NCBI RefSeq assembly: GCF_016461785.1
Contig: NZ_JAEMUH010000022.1
Span: 1 to 45,160 of the forward strand
Source of the DNA: Marinomonas ostreistagni
Lineage (GTDB): Bacteria; Pseudomonadota; Gammaproteobacteria; Pseudomonadales; Marinomonadaceae
DNA: 45,160 bases
Direction of reading: 5' to 3'
Shown here piece after piece: positions 17,701-26,771 of this stretch. The notes beneath the pieces were generated by a model. It was given only the letters and a program-made list of their open reading frames with translations. It had not been told where the DNA came from and ran no database searches. The position numbers and the translations under genes were made by a program. The stretch's first letter is position 1. Each line of letters begins with the position of its first letter.

Positions 17701-17921
17701 TGAAATGTTTGCGCTCTTCATTTATTTAAAGCTTTGAAAGAGGTTAGATATAATAATACAGTCTGTTTTTTATTTTTATATGCACAGTGTTGTAAATGTG
17801 AAAGATATATGCATAATGCTGATGAAAATTAGTTATATACACATGGAATGTGGCTGAAAAAGAAGGACGCTTTTCTTTTCTAGCCTCGGTAATTTTTCTA
17901 TAGTTGAAAAAGGATTTTTCA

Positions 17922-18227
17922 ATGCTACTTGGAAGTGGCCATATGGGAGAAGTCTTTGCAATAAATGATGATGTTGTTGCAAAAGTTTTTTATCCTAATC
18001 TTTCACAAGATATTGTTCAGTATGAAGTGGACATGACTAGATGTGCTAAATCCTCACCTGTAAATGTTGTAGAAGCTGGGAATATATTTGAACATGAAGG
18101 TCGCTTTGGGGCTTATTTCCAACGAGCTTATGGCATATCCGCGTTAGATGCTTGTTTAAAGAAACCTTGGAAACCACTCTCATACGCTAAGGTATTTGAT
18201 ATATCCACAAGCTTTTTCCATGGTTAG
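17922..18227 (+). pseudogene. N-terminal fragment of a protein-kinase-like protein
   Basis: About 101 residues that read like a kinase N-lobe only. A glycine loop (LLGSGHMGEVF), a VAIK-like lysine (DDVVAKVFYP) and a possible C-helix Glu (QYEVDM) are followed by a strand and hinge-like region (GRFGAYFQRAYGISALDACL). The frame stops at FFHG, near where a catalytic HGD/HRD loop would be expected, and nothing kinase-like was seen after it in other frames. AAGGA eight bases before the ATG at 17922 supports translation, though the frame also runs from a TTG at 17904. It is most likely a remnant of a larger gene; an intact short regulator is possible. Confidence 0.45.
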
Positions 18228-18359
18228 TGACTTATCTATCAGCAGAGTCATAAGTAAGAGTGAATATTTTTAACTTATGTTTTAAAAAATTTTTTTGATT
18301 CCTTTAGCTCTTATTGTTTTAAATAAATATATTTTATTGGATTGTTTGAAGATTTTAAT

Positions 18360-18644
18360 ATGAGGGTTATTAAAAATAAATCGATATGCTACTTTGTTGT
18401 TTTTATAGATACTTTATTACTAGCTTCTGTTAATTTTTTTTACGATGTTGGTTATTATCTAGATGGGGTTTTGGTTTTTCTTTTTATTGTTTTATTCTAT
18501 GAAAAGGCGAGATCTGTTTTTAATTACTTCGATGGTTTTTTGATTGTGGTAATTTTTTTGCTTTCTGAATTTTATGAGTTGTGGTTTTTGTCTTCTCTGG
18601 TTTCATTTTCAATTTTTTGTTTTTATAGGTTTAAAGTTCTATAA
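18360..18644 (+). CDS. Small hydrophobic membrane protein
   Basis: Unrecognised, about 94 residues if the ATG at 18360 is used; the frame opens at a TTG at 18342. After a short basic start (MRVIKNK) there are three or four membrane helices: YFVVFIDTLLLASVNFF, GVLVFLFIVLFY, and a long stretch from FDGFLIVVIFLL to SIFCFY, followed by a basic end. Positive charges at both termini are typical of small inner-membrane proteins. The upstream GAAG is a weak ribosome site and the codons are very AT-rich. Such proteins occur beside kinases in mobile or defence islets, but no function can be assigned. Confidence 0.45.
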   Translation: MRVIKNKSICYFVVFIDTLLLASVNFFYDVGYYLDGVLVFLFIVLFYEKARSVFNYFDGFLIVVIFLLSEFYELWFLSSLVSFSIFCFYRFKVL

Positions 18645-18894
18645 CTTATATTTGATTCTTTCTTTGTGGTTTTTAATTGTCGGGAGGATGAGCGCTAGAA
18701 CATATTGACTCACTGATAATGTCTATAATATTTTTTATTTTTCTTTACGATTGTAAAATCGAAAAGATATTGGAAATATGAAATATCATTTTGAATTTTT
18801 ATTTTATTATACTTCGTTTTCGGGTCGAGTTTTCTAGGTTTATTTTTATATGAAACTGTATGGGAACGACTTACATTGGCTATCTGAAGTGATC

Positions 18895-19794
18895 CTACCT
18901 GATTCTCTGGTTATGGTTAGAGTGGCGCAAGCGACCGCCAAAAGTGTTGAGCATTAAACCTAACAGTACGACAAGAATCCCGACCCATTGTTGATGGCTG
19001 ATGCTTTCATTCAGCACCAATGCAGCCGAGGTTAAGCCAACCACTGGGACGCCTAATGACAGTGGTGCGACGGTGCCAGCGCTGTAACGAGACATCAGTT
19101 GGCTCCAAAGGCCATAGCCTGCCAATGTGGCGAATAGGGCGAGGTAGCCAAGAACAGCAACGGTGCTCCAATTGATATCTTTCAGGTTCGACCACATCAG
19201 ATCTGGGCCGTCGACAAAGTAAGAGGTAATGAAGAAGGGCACAGACGCGATCCCCGCACTCCATACGATTAAGCTAAGGTCTGCTTGGTAGCCTTTCTGA
19301 ATTATAGCTTTGGTGGTGATGTTGCCCAATGCCCAGCTAGACGCCGCCGCTAGAGTCAAAATAAAGCCCAATACAGTCATGGAGGTGTCTTCTCCCGCGG
19401 CACCAATGATCGCCAGACCACCGCTGGCAATCGTAACCGCCAGTATTTGATAAGGACGGACCGTTTCTTTTAGCAAGAGTACGGAAAAGATCAGTGTGAA
19501 GATGGCTTGTGACTGCAATACTAAAGACGCAAGTCCTGCTGGCATGCCAAATGTCATGGCGCAGAACAGCCAAGCAAATTGGCCAAAGTTTAGGGACAAG
19601 GCATAGAGCAAACACCATTTTAGTGGGGTTTTAGGGCGAGCAAAGAAAAAGCAGCCGACCAACGCTAAGACTAAGAAACGCATACCGCCGAGCATCATCG
19701 GGGTCATGGCATCGAGTCCCCAACGAATGACAACGAAGTTGAACCCCCAAGCGAAGATAATAATTAAGCCTAGGGATAAGTCTTTCGCAGTCAT
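18895..19794 (-). CDS. DMT-superfamily (EamA) exporter, second copy
   Basis: Another ten-helix transporter of the drug/metabolite family with two EamA halves: first half from LIIIFAWGFNFVVIRWGLDA with MLGGMRFLVLALVG, second half from about residue 150 (AAASSWALGNITTKAIIQK) to LVVLLGLMLNTFGG. Its pattern resembles O-acetylserine/cysteine exporter-type proteins (YdeD/EamA), though substrate is only inferred. It is not a recent duplicate of the gene at 16735 because motifs differ. AAAAGGA precedes the ATG. It faces away from the first copy across the AT-rich islet, and lies 76 bases downstream of xseA on the same strand. Confidence 0.88.
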   Translation of the reverse strand: MTAKDLSLGLIIIFAWGFNFVVIRWGLDAMTPMMLGGMRFLVLALVGCFFFARPKTPLKWCLLYALSLNFGQFAWLFCAMTFGMPAGLASLVLQSQAIFTLIFSVLLLKETVRPYQILAVTIASGGLAIIGAAGEDTSMTVLGFILTLAAASSWALGNITTKAIIQKGYQADLSLIVWSAGIASVPFFITSYFVDGPDLMWSNLKDINWSTVAVLGYLALFATLAGYGLWSQLMSRYSAGTVAPLSLGVPVVGLTSAALVLNESISHQQWVGILVVLLGLMLNTFGGRLRHSNHNQRIR

Positions 19795-19870
19795 GATAGG
19801 AGGTCCTTTTGTCGATAAGTTCCTACTGTAACGATTTCTTATCTGATGAAAAAAGGAACAACAGGGGACA

Positions 19871-21214
19871 TTATGATGTTTCTTTGACGAGACACTTTAA
19901 AGTGCCGTCCGCCACGCGAATATTAATGTCGTCTCCTTCGGTCACATCACGACAAGAGCGGATGACCTGTTTGTCTTTGCTGGCAATAGCATAGCCTCGA
20001 GACAGAATATTCAAAGGGCTCACCAAATCCAACTTTTCAATAGTCTGGGCGAAGCGTTGCTGTTTCTGGTTCAGTGTTTGACCTAAGGCTTGATTCAGTC
20101 TTTGCTGAAGTCTTTCAATACGCTCCTGATGAGCGGCTACCTTCGCATTTGGATTGGCATGTTTAAGGCGTTGCTGTAGATGGCTTTCGCGGACTTGCCT
20201 CTGTGCAAGTTGGCTGAGCATGGCTTGAGATAAACGCTTTGTGCTTTGGTCTAAACGGTTTTGCTGTTGTTCGATTCGCTCTTTGGGGTGGCGAATACGT
20301 TGCGTGAGGAAATCTAATCGCTGCTGATGCTGTTGTAAGGTTTGCTCAAAGCGGCGTGTAAACAGGTACTCAAAATGTGCAATTTGCTGTTCTAGGTTGC
20401 GTACATCGGGGCTTAATAACTCAGCTGCTGCGGTTGGCGTCGCGGCTCGAACATCTGCCACAAAGTCGGCGATGGTAAAATCAACTTCATGACCCACTGC
20501 TGAAACAATCGGAGTTTTAGCTTGATAAATGGCGCGAGCGAGCGCTTCGTCATTAAAGCTCCAAAGGTCTTCTAACGAGCCACCGCCACGTCCGACGATG
20601 ATGGCATCAAAATGCCCACTGACATCAGCACGTTCCAATTGTTGGCGAATGTTCGTCGCAGCCCCTTCACCTTGAACAAGGGTGGGTAAAATCGTTAACT
20701 CGGTCAACGGAAAGCGTCGTTTAAAGGCGATGACCATATCGCGCACCGCTGCGCCTTTGGCAGAGGTGATGATCGCAACGCGCTCTGGACGAGTAGGGAG
20801 GGCTTTCTTGTGGGTTGGATCGAACAGCCCTTCCGCTTGTAATTGGTTTTTCAAACGTTCGAAGGCCGCTTGCAAGGCACCTTCGCCAGCGGCTTCCATG
20901 GACTCCACCATCAGTTGGCAATCACCGCGCGCGCCGTAAAAGGTCACTCTTGCGCGAAGTCGAACCAGATCGCCGTCTTTGGGCTTAAATTTGACCGCCA
21001 TGTTTTTGCCCTTGAACATCGCGCAGCGTATTTGTGCGCGATCATCTTTTAAGGAAAAGTACCAATGACCAGAGCTTGGTTTGGCAAGGTTAGAGAGCTC
21101 TCCTTCCACTAAGATCCATGGCAAGCTAGCTTCCAACAACTGCTGAATCTGGCGGTTTAATTCTGAGACGGTAAAAGTCGGTTCTGAACTGTGCAAAGTT
21201 GTAAATTTTTTCAT
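19871..21214 (-). CDS. xseA: Exodeoxyribonuclease VII large subunit
   Basis: Catalytic subunit of the single-strand-specific nuclease, which pairs with XseB in the cytoplasm. It has an N-terminal OB-fold domain (about 10-105, with PWILVEGELSNLAKPSSGHWYFS), the catalytic domain with GRGGGSLEDLWSFNDE and ARAIYQAKTPIVSAVGHEVDFT, then a long Gln/Arg-rich coiled coil (about 270-385) that recruits the small subunit, and the C-terminal LSRGYAIA block. Length of about 447 is normal. A TTG at 21217 is in frame just ahead, but the ATG at 21214 is the likely start. No xseB is nearby. It diverges from guaB. Confidence 0.95.
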   Translation of the reverse strand: MKKFTTLHSSEPTFTVSELNRQIQQLLEASLPWILVEGELSNLAKPSSGHWYFSLKDDRAQIRCAMFKGKNMAVKFKPKDGDLVRLRARVTFYGARGDCQLMVESMEAAGEGALQAAFERLKNQLQAEGLFDPTHKKALPTRPERVAIITSAKGAAVRDMVIAFKRRFPLTELTILPTLVQGEGAATNIRQQLERADVSGHFDAIIVGRGGGSLEDLWSFNDEALARAIYQAKTPIVSAVGHEVDFTIADFVADVRAATPTAAAELLSPDVRNLEQQIAHFEYLFTRRFEQTLQQHQQRLDFLTQRIRHPKERIEQQQNRLDQSTKRLSQAMLSQLAQRQVRESHLQQRLKHANPNAKVAAHQERIERLQQRLNQALGQTLNQKQQRFAQTIEKLDLVSPLNILSRGYAIASKDKQVIRSCRDVTEGDDINIRVADGTLKCLVKETS

Positions 21215-21233
21215 CAATGTCTCGTGGTTTTGA

Positions 21234-21262
21234 TTTACCGAATCACAATGTTGGAGTAGAAT
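21234..21262 (+). promoter_or_regulatory. Candidate sigma-70 promoter of guaBA
   Basis: TTTACC at 21234-21239 and TAGAAT at 21257-21262 are spaced by 17 bases, a good match to sigma-70 elements, and lie 43 bases before the guaB ATG in the gap shared with the divergent xseA. Confidence 0.45.
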
Positions 21263-21305
21263 TACTTGCCATCTTAAACCCAGTTGGCATTGGAAATTCC
21301 CTATT

Positions 21306-22778
21306 ATGTTACGAATCGCACAACAAGCACTAACGTTTGATGACGTTTTGCTTATCCCAGGCTATTCTGAAGTTCTGCCGAAAGACGTGAGCCTAAAAAC
21401 ACGCATCACGAAAGGCATTGAACTAAATCTTCCTCTTGTTTCCGCTGCCATGGATACGGTGACTGAACACCGCATGGCGATTGCCCTAGCGCAAGAAGGC
21501 GGCATTGGCATTATCCACAAAAACCTAACGATTGAGCAACAAGCGGCAGAAGTTCGTCGCGTGAAAAAGTTCGAAAGTGGTATTGTCAAAGACCCAGTAA
21601 CGATTCACCCAGGCGCGACCGTTCGCGAATTGATGGATCTGACTGCGGCACACAACATTTCTGGTGTACCGGTTGTTGAAGGAAAAGACCTAGTCGGTAT
21701 CGTAACCAGCCGTGACGTTCGTTTTATCAAAGACTTCGATAAAACCGTTGCTGACATCATGACGCCAAAAGAGCGTCTAGTGACTGTCCTAGAAGGCGCT
21801 TCTAGCGGTTCTATCCGTAAGCTACTTCATGAACACCGTATCGAAAAAGTGTTGGTTGTGAACGAACAGTTCGAACTACGCGGCATGGTAACGGTAACGG
21901 ACATCAACAAAGCGCAAACTTTCCCTCATGCTTGTAAAGACGACAACGGTAGTCTTCGTGTTGGCGCTGCAGTAGGCACTGGCGCAGACACTGGTGACCG
22001 TGTGACGGCACTAGCAGAAGCGGGCGTTGACGTGATCGTTGTTGATACTGCGCACGGCCATTCTAAAGGTGTAATCGACCGCGTACGTTGGGTGAAAGAA
22101 AATTTCCCTCAAGTACAAGTGATCGGCGGTAACATCGCGACAGCAGAAGCGGCGATCGCGCTAGCGGATGCAGGCGCTGATGGCGTTAAAGTGGGTATCG
22201 GCCCAGGTTCGATCTGTACGACTCGTATCATCGCAGGTGTGGGTGTTCCACAAATCAGCGCGGTTGCAAACGTTGCGGCGGTCATGAACGAGCGCGGTAT
22301 TCCAGTCATCGCAGACGGTGGTGTACGCTTCTCTGGTGACATTGCGAAAGCGATTGCAGCGGGCGCAAGCGTAATCATGGTCGGTGGTCTATTGGCTGGT
22401 ACTGACGAAGCACCTGGTGAAGTGGTTCTGTTCCAAGGTCGTTCATTCAAAGCGTACCGCGGCATGGGCTCTCTTGGCGCGATGTCACAGTCTCAAGGTT
22501 CTTCAGACCGTTACTTCCAAGACGCAAGCAGCGGCGTAGAAAAATTGGTACCAGAAGGCATTGAAGGTCGCGTACCTTCAAAAGGCCCAATGGCAGCCGT
22601 TGTTCACCAATTGATGGGCGGTGTTCGTTCTTCAATGGGCTACACTGGCTCTGCAAACATTGAGCAGATGCGTACTCAAACGCAATTTTCTCAAATTACT
22701 GGTGCGGGTATGCGTGAAAGTCACGTGCATGATGTTACCATTACGAAAGAAGCGCCGAACTACCACGTTGGTGGTTAA
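21306..22778 (+). CDS. guaB: Inosine-5'-monophosphate dehydrogenase
   Basis: Oxidises IMP to XMP with NAD+, the committed step of GMP synthesis. The TIM barrel is interrupted by a CBS pair (about 93-205) with [15 protein letters not shown] and [16 protein letters not shown]. The catalytic loop contains Cys304 in [10 protein letters not shown], and the flap carries the [10 protein letters not shown] and [11 protein letters not shown] motifs. Length 490 matches the bacterial family. The gene uses rather G/C-biased, regular codons, consistent with high expression. It is followed 98 bases later by guaA, but a strong terminator lies between the two. Confidence 0.97.
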   Translation: MLRIAQQALTFDDVLLIPGYSEVLPKDVSLKTRITKGIELNLPLVSAAMDTVTEHRMAIALAQEGGIGIIHKNLTIEQQAAEVRRVKKFESGIVKDPVTIHPGATVRELMDLTAAHNISGVPVVEGKDLVGIVTSRDVRFIKDFDKTVADIMTPKERLVTVLEGASSGSIRKLLHEHRIEKVLVVNEQFELRGMVTVTDINKAQTFPHACKDDNGSLRVGAAVGTGADTGDRVTALAEAGVDVIVVDTAHGHSKGVIDRVRWVKENFPQVQVIGGNIATAEAAIALADAGADGVKVGIGPGSICTTRIIAGVGVPQISAVANVAAVMNERGIPVIADGGVRFSGDIAKAIAAGASVIMVGGLLAGTDEAPGEVVLFQGRSFKAYRGMGSLGAMSQSQGSSDRYFQDASSGVEKLVPEGIEGRVPSKGPMAAVVHQLMGGVRSSMGYTGSANIEQMRTQTQFSQITGAGMRESHVHDVTITKEAPNYHVGG

Positions 22779-22800
22779 GCGCTGATTAATGAAAAACCAA

Positions 22801-22836
22801 GATGGGGCGTCTGACGCCCCATCTTCTTTTTTTTTT
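22801..22836 (+). terminator. Intrinsic terminator between guaB and guaA
   Basis: A perfect ten-base-pair GC-rich stem (GATGGGGCGT at 22801-22810 with ACGCCCCATC at 22814-22823) and a three-base loop are followed by a T-rich tract up to 22836. It should end or reduce guaB transcripts before guaA, so guaA either depends on read-through or has its own start in the short gap. Confidence 0.85.
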
Positions 22837-22876
22837 GAACAGCTCTTACTGGGTAGGAGCGAAGGACTAGCTAATA

Positions 22877-24454
22877 ATGTCGCAAGATATCCACGCTCAT
22901 AAAATTCTTATTCTTGATTTTGGTTCTCAGTACACGCAGCTGATCGCTCGCCGTGTTCGTGAGATTGGTGTTTTCTGTGAAATCCGTGCATTCGACATGG
23001 AAGAGCAGGAAATCCTAGACTTTAACCCTCAAGGTATCATCTTAGCGGGTGGTCCTGAGTCTGTTGCTGAAGAAGGTTCACCACGTGCACCTGAAATCGT
23101 CTTCACATTAGGCGTTCCAGTGTTAGGTATTTGTTACGGCATGCAAACCATGGCGGAGCAAATGGGCGGTAAAGTTCAAGGATCTGAATTGCGTGAATTT
23201 GGTTACGCGCAAATCCGCACACACGGTAATTACTCATTGCTTGACGGCATTGAAGACCACGTTGCAAACAACGGTGTTGCCTTGTTAGATGTGTGGATGA
23301 GCCACGGCGACAAAGTGGTTGATATGCCAGAAGGTTTCGCTTTGATGGCGTCAACTGAAAGCTGTCCAATCGCTGCGATGGCCCACGAAGGCAAAAAGTT
23401 CTACGGCGTGCAATTCCACCCAGAAGTAACGCACACGAAACAAGGCGGTCGTATCCTGTCTCGTTTCATCGTTGATATCTGTGGCTGTGAAACCCTATGG
23501 ACGCCAGCAAACATTGCTCAAGACGCGATTGATCGTATGAAAGAGCAAGTTGGCGACAAGAAAGTGCTACTGGCCCTTTCTGGTGGCGTGGACTCTTCTG
23601 TTGTGGCGGCGCTACTGCACAAAGCAATCGGTACACAGCTAACCTGTGTATTCGTTGATAACGGTCTACTTCGTCTAAACGAAGGTGATCAAGTCATGGC
23701 GATGTTCAAAGAGAACATGGGCGTTAACGTTATCCGTGTGGATGCTGAAGACCTGTTCCTAGGTAAACTAGGTGGCGAAGCAGACCCAGAGAAGAAACGT
23801 AAGATCATTGGTAATACCTTCATCGAAGTATTCGACGAAGAAGCGGCTAAGCTAACGGAAGTAGAGTTCCTAGCACAAGGTACTATCTACCCAGACGTAA
23901 TCGAATCTGCTGCCTCTAAAACAGGTAAAGCACATGTCATCAAGTCTCACCACAACGTCGGTGGTCTGCCAGAAGACATGAAGATGCAACTTGTTGAGCC
24001 ACTGCGCGAACTATTCAAAGACGAAGTACGTAAGCTTGGTCTAGAGCTAGGCCTACCGTACGACATGGTTTACCGTCACCCATTCCCAGGACCAGGTCTA
24101 GGTGTTCGTATCCTAGGTGAAGTGAAGAAAGACTACGCAGACATCTTACGTCGCGCTGACGCGATCTTCATCGAAGAACTACGCAACGCTGGCTGGTACG
24201 AGAAAACAAGCCAAGCCTTCGCTGTATTCCTACCAGTTAAATCTGTAGGTGTTGTAGGCGATGGTCGTCGTTACGAATACGTGGTTGCACTACGTGCCGT
24301 AGAAACCATCGACTTCATGACAGCGCGTTGGGCACACTTACCATACGAGCTACTAGAGAAAGTGTCGGGTCGTATCATCAACGAAATCGAACACATCTCT
24401 CGCGTGACTTACGACGTATCGTCTAAGCCACCAGCGACCATCGAGTGGGAATAA
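22877..24454 (+). CDS. guaA: GMP synthase (glutamine-hydrolysing)
   Basis: Converts XMP to GMP using glutamine and ATP, directly after GuaB in the pathway. The N-terminal class I amidotransferase domain has the triad Cys86 (GICYGMQ), His181 and Glu183 (FHPEVTHT). The ATP-pyrophosphatase domain has the P-loop LSGGVDSS (about 234-241). The C-terminal dimerisation domain includes [15 protein letters not shown] and ends with KPPATIEWE. Its 525 residues match the E. coli enzyme. AAGGA lies ten bases before the ATG. A terminator at 24501-24526 follows. Confidence 0.97.
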   Translation: MSQDIHAHKILILDFGSQYTQLIARRVREIGVFCEIRAFDMEEQEILDFNPQGIILAGGPESVAEEGSPRAPEIVFTLGVPVLGICYGMQTMAEQMGGKVQGSELREFGYAQIRTHGNYSLLDGIEDHVANNGVALLDVWMSHGDKVVDMPEGFALMASTESCPIAAMAHEGKKFYGVQFHPEVTHTKQGGRILSRFIVDICGCETLWTPANIAQDAIDRMKEQVGDKKVLLALSGGVDSSVVAALLHKAIGTQLTCVFVDNGLLRLNEGDQVMAMFKENMGVNVIRVDAEDLFLGKLGGEADPEKKRKIIGNTFIEVFDEEAAKLTEVEFLAQGTIYPDVIESAASKTGKAHVIKSHHNVGGLPEDMKMQLVEPLRELFKDEVRKLGLELGLPYDMVYRHPFPGPGLGVRILGEVKKDYADILRRADAIFIEELRNAGWYEKTSQAFAVFLPVKSVGVVGDGRRYEYVVALRAVETIDFMTARWAHLPYELLEKVSGRIINEIEHISRVTYDVSSKPPATIEWE

Positions 24455-24500
24455 TTCATCGTTAGGTAACACCTTGCACTGAGCAGCAATAAACACTCCC

Positions 24501-24526
24501 AAGCCCGCTATCTAGCGGGCTTTTTT
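24501..24526 (+). terminator. Intrinsic terminator of guaA
   Basis: AAGCCCGCTA (24501-24510) pairs with TAGCGGGCTT (24513-24522) around a two-base loop, followed by a T run to 24526 on the plus strand. It lies 47 bases after the guaA stop; the convergent monooxygenase gene has no matching T run on its side. Confidence 0.85.
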
Positions 24527-24534
24527 GTGTTTAA

Positions 24535-25662
24535 TTAACTTGTTGCTCTTTCACTTAATCCTTGCATATACAATTTTCTGATTTGGTCTGTGGATAGGCT
24601 TGGCAGGGTCGGAGGTGCTGATGATGTCGAGTGAAAGATTTGCTGAGCGACTTGTCGGCCAATCAGTTGTGCTTGGGTGGTTTTGTCGATGCGCGTGCTG
24701 TAAAACTTCTTCAAAACAGCATCGAGCGATTGGTTGTGATTGAGTAACTGGGACAAATGCCAGGCGTCTTCAAGGGCTTGGCTTGCGCCTTGGCCTGATG
24801 TGGGTAGTGGGGCATGGGCTGCATCGCCGATGATAATTAGGTTTCCATTATGCCAATAGGGAAGGGGCTCAAGGTCGTGAACAAATAGGCGTTTTAAACT
24901 GTTTGGATCATAATTATTTAGAACTTTCTGAATCTTGCTAGGCCAATGTCTAAAGCGTTGGTGCATCTCGTCAAACCAACTTGTTAATGTTCTAGAATCA
25001 TCCATTTCGCAGTGCCATGCTGCAGCCCAATAGCCATGTTGTTTTGTGACTGGAACAATGCCAAAGCGTTCACCGTTTTCTCGATATTCGTGGATGGTGT
25101 GATCGCATAAAGATTGGTTCATTTGATAGAGTCCAATGATGTTGATAAAGCCCTGATATTGAGGCTGCATCGTATCCTTATAGAGACTTGCTCTCGCTGC
25201 TGAGTGCATGCGTCCATCGCTGCCAACTACTAAGTCAAACTGCTGTTTTAATTGAGTAATGTCTTCGGCCTTAATGGTGTGATTAAAAAGGATAGTAGCG
25301 CCCATCATTTCAAGAGCATCCCCCAGAATTTTAATCAGGTCGCGGCGTAATATGTTGACAGTTGGGTGCTCACACATAGCGTTTAACGCCCCAATATCAA
25401 AGGTGTTTGTTTGCCGACCTTGTCGATTAAACTGGTGCATAAAGCAAGGCTGTCCACCGGAATGGATTACTTCATCGATTAGTCCAAGCTGTTTCATTAC
25501 AAACGTTGCGTTTGGCCAAAGAGTTACGCCGGCACCGATTGAAGAGAGGCACTTGCTTCTTTCGAATAGGGTAACGTGAATACCTTGTTTTCTTGCAAAA
25601 ATTGCTAAGGCGAGGCCTGCGACACCTGCCCCAATAATGGCCATATTTTTGATTGTCTTCAT
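24535..25662 (-). CDS. FAD-dependent aromatic monooxygenase (PHBH / salicylate hydroxylase-like)
   Basis: Single-component flavin hydroxylase family. The Rossmann motif GAGVAG (11-16) and Glu in LFERS bind FAD, the DG motif lies in VVGSDGRMHSAAR, and the GD motif is IGDAAHAPLPTSGQGASQAL. Length 375 is shorter than NahG-type salicylate 1-monooxygenase (about 430) and nearer HpxO-like or 3-hydroxybenzoate 6-hydroxylase-like members, so substrate is open. AGGA precedes the ATG. A LysR gene diverges from it across a strong inverted repeat. Its position beside the catechol meta-cleavage genes suggests it may feed catechol or a related ring compound into them, but this is inference. Confidence 0.82.
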   Translation of the reverse strand: MKTIKNMAIIGAGVAGLALAIFARKQGIHVTLFERSKCLSSIGAGVTLWPNATFVMKQLGLIDEVIHSGGQPCFMHQFNRQGRQTNTFDIGALNAMCEHPTVNILRRDLIKILGDALEMMGATILFNHTIKAEDITQLKQQFDLVVGSDGRMHSAARASLYKDTMQPQYQGFINIIGLYQMNQSLCDHTIHEYRENGERFGIVPVTKQHGYWAAAWHCEMDDSRTLTSWFDEMHQRFRHWPSKIQKVLNNYDPNSLKRLFVHDLEPLPYWHNGNLIIIGDAAHAPLPTSGQGASQALEDAWHLSQLLNHNQSLDAVLKKFYSTRIDKTTQAQLIGRQVAQQIFHSTSSAPPTLPSLSTDQIRKLYMQGLSERATS

Positions 25663-25710
25663 CTAACTAGTCCTAATGATTGAGAGATGAGAGGATTATT
25701 TCAGCCTATA

Positions 25711-25754
25711 ATAATGGGATAAATGCGCTGATTTTGTTTTGTTTGTCCCATTAT
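25711..25754. promoter_or_regulatory. Operator-like inverted repeat between monooxygenase and LysR genes
   Basis: ATAATGGGATAAA at 25711-25723 faces TTTGTCCCATTAT at 25742-25754: the arms match at 12 of 13 bases and their centres are 31 bases apart, about three helical turns. It ends 11 bases before the LysR ATG and lies about 49 bases upstream of the monooxygenase ATG, the place expected for an autoregulated divergent LysR site. Confidence 0.55.
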
Positions 25755-25765
25755 TTGAGATAGTT

Positions 25766-26659
25766 ATGCTTGAAAATATTGAATTACAGTGGCTGTTGAG
25801 CTTTCAGAAAGTCTATGAGCAGCTGAGCTTTAAGCGGGCAGCAGAATTGTTGCAATTGCCTAAGTCGAACATTAGCCGTCATGTTGCTTTGCTTGAACAG
25901 GCCTTGAATACTAGATTATTAGAGCGTACTACTCGGAAGATGGTGGCGACTGACGCGGGTGATCGGTTGTACCATGGCTTGGCCCCACTGCTTATTGCGA
26001 TGGGTGATGTACTGTTGGAAGCTCGCCAAGAAGCTGATGTGATCGCTGGACATTTGAAAGTGATAACGCCCGATTTACCATTTATGGCTGATGCCATGGC
26101 AGATTTCTGTTATCAGAACCCTAACATTCAGCTTAGCTGTGACACTCAGCTTAACCCTGAAGAAGGGTTGTTAGAAGGTTTTGACCTGTTGATACGTTTT
26201 GGCCGTGGGTCAATAGCAGATTCAGGATGGGTTGCCAGAGAGTTGGTTCGTTGGCCTAGTTGCGTGGTAGCTACACCAAGTCTGATGACATATCACACCA
26301 CTCCCATTTCAATCGCTGAGCTTGCTAAGCTTCCTTGCATTACCAGCTTGTCGGTCTTACAAGGAATGCCGTGGAGGTTTAAACAAGCTGGCTCAGTGAA
26401 TGTGTCGTCTTGTTACAAGGTGAATAGCGGTTACATGGCGAAGGCGGCTGCCCTTAAGGGGTTGGGATTTGCGATTCTGCCTTTGGAGTCTTGCCGTCAG
26501 GAGTTAGCTGATGGAACGTTAATGAAGGTCTGCCTATTAGAAGACGAACCAGAAGACTTAGTGTTGTACGCTCTCTATTCGGGACGCAAGTATTCATTGG
26601 CTAAGGTAAAGGCATTTTTAGGACATGTTCAGGCTGTGATAGAGCGTCATTACGCTTAA
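25766..26659 (+). CDS. LysR-family regulator of the adjacent monooxygenase
   Basis: N-terminal winged helix (about 5-64: LSFKRAAELLQLPKSNISRH, then LEQALNTRLLERTTRKM) followed by the periplasmic-binding-like effector domain with the DLLIRFGRGSIADSGWVARELV segment, as in the CrgA/AaeR subgroup. The frame opens at a TTG at 25739, but the first ATG at 25766 places the HTH correctly and is preferred; its ribosome site is weak. Length then is 297. It probably controls the divergent FAD monooxygenase and itself through the 25711-25754 repeat. It converges with the end of the meta-cleavage operon. Confidence 0.88.
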   Translation: MLENIELQWLLSFQKVYEQLSFKRAAELLQLPKSNISRHVALLEQALNTRLLERTTRKMVATDAGDRLYHGLAPLLIAMGDVLLEARQEADVIAGHLKVITPDLPFMADAMADFCYQNPNIQLSCDTQLNPEEGLLEGFDLLIRFGRGSIADSGWVARELVRWPSCVVATPSLMTYHTTPISIAELAKLPCITSLSVLQGMPWRFKQAGSVNVSSCYKVNSGYMAKAAALKGLGFAILPLESCRQELADGTLMKVCLLEDEPEDLVLYALYSGRKYSLAKVKAFLGHVQAVIERHYA

Positions 26660-26701
26660 ATCCAGTTAATAGATGGGAAATATTAGTTTTGGGTAGAGAT
26701 T

Positions 26702-26737
26702 AAAAAAGGTAACGCATTATGACGGTAATACGTTACC
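26702..26737 (-). terminator. Terminator of the minus-strand meta-cleavage operon
   Basis: Read on the minus strand, GGTAACG/CGTTACC arms (26708-26714 and 26731-26737) with an inner ATTA/TAAT pairing form one hairpin with a single mismatch, followed by six T (26702-26707 complement). It lies 35 bases beyond the decarboxylase stop. Confidence 0.75.
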
Positions 26738-26771
26738 CAATATTCTAAAAAGCAGAAGTAACCCCAAATGT

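Larger units (their letters stand above)
17701..18894. other. AT-rich islet of probable foreign origin
   Basis: Base composition drops sharply between the two DMT exporter genes: long A/T runs and T-ending codons contrast with flanking genes. It holds a truncated kinase-like gene (17922-18227) and a small membrane protein (18360-18644). The first 220 bases contain a perfect TATAAT at 17749-17754 with TTTAAA 18 bases upstream, which may be a promoter or chance. The last 250 bases (18645-18894) show no gene. No transposase, integrase or flanking direct repeat was seen. Confidence 0.55.

Noticed and set aside
18645..18894. A further small gene in the AT-rich tail
   Set aside because: No frame with a ribosome site and plausible protein composition was found; the stretch is mainly A/T runs.
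16735..19794. Recent inverted duplication of the two EamA exporters
   Set aside because: Protein motifs of the two differ throughout; they are distant family members and not copies.
22109..22465. A 118-codon minus-strand frame inside guaB
   Set aside because: It mirrors the strongly biased codons of guaB and has no independent start signal or motif.
24501..24526. Bidirectional terminator serving the FAD monooxygenase as well
   Set aside because: The T run is present only on the plus-strand side; the minus-strand side is followed by a GGGAG sequence.
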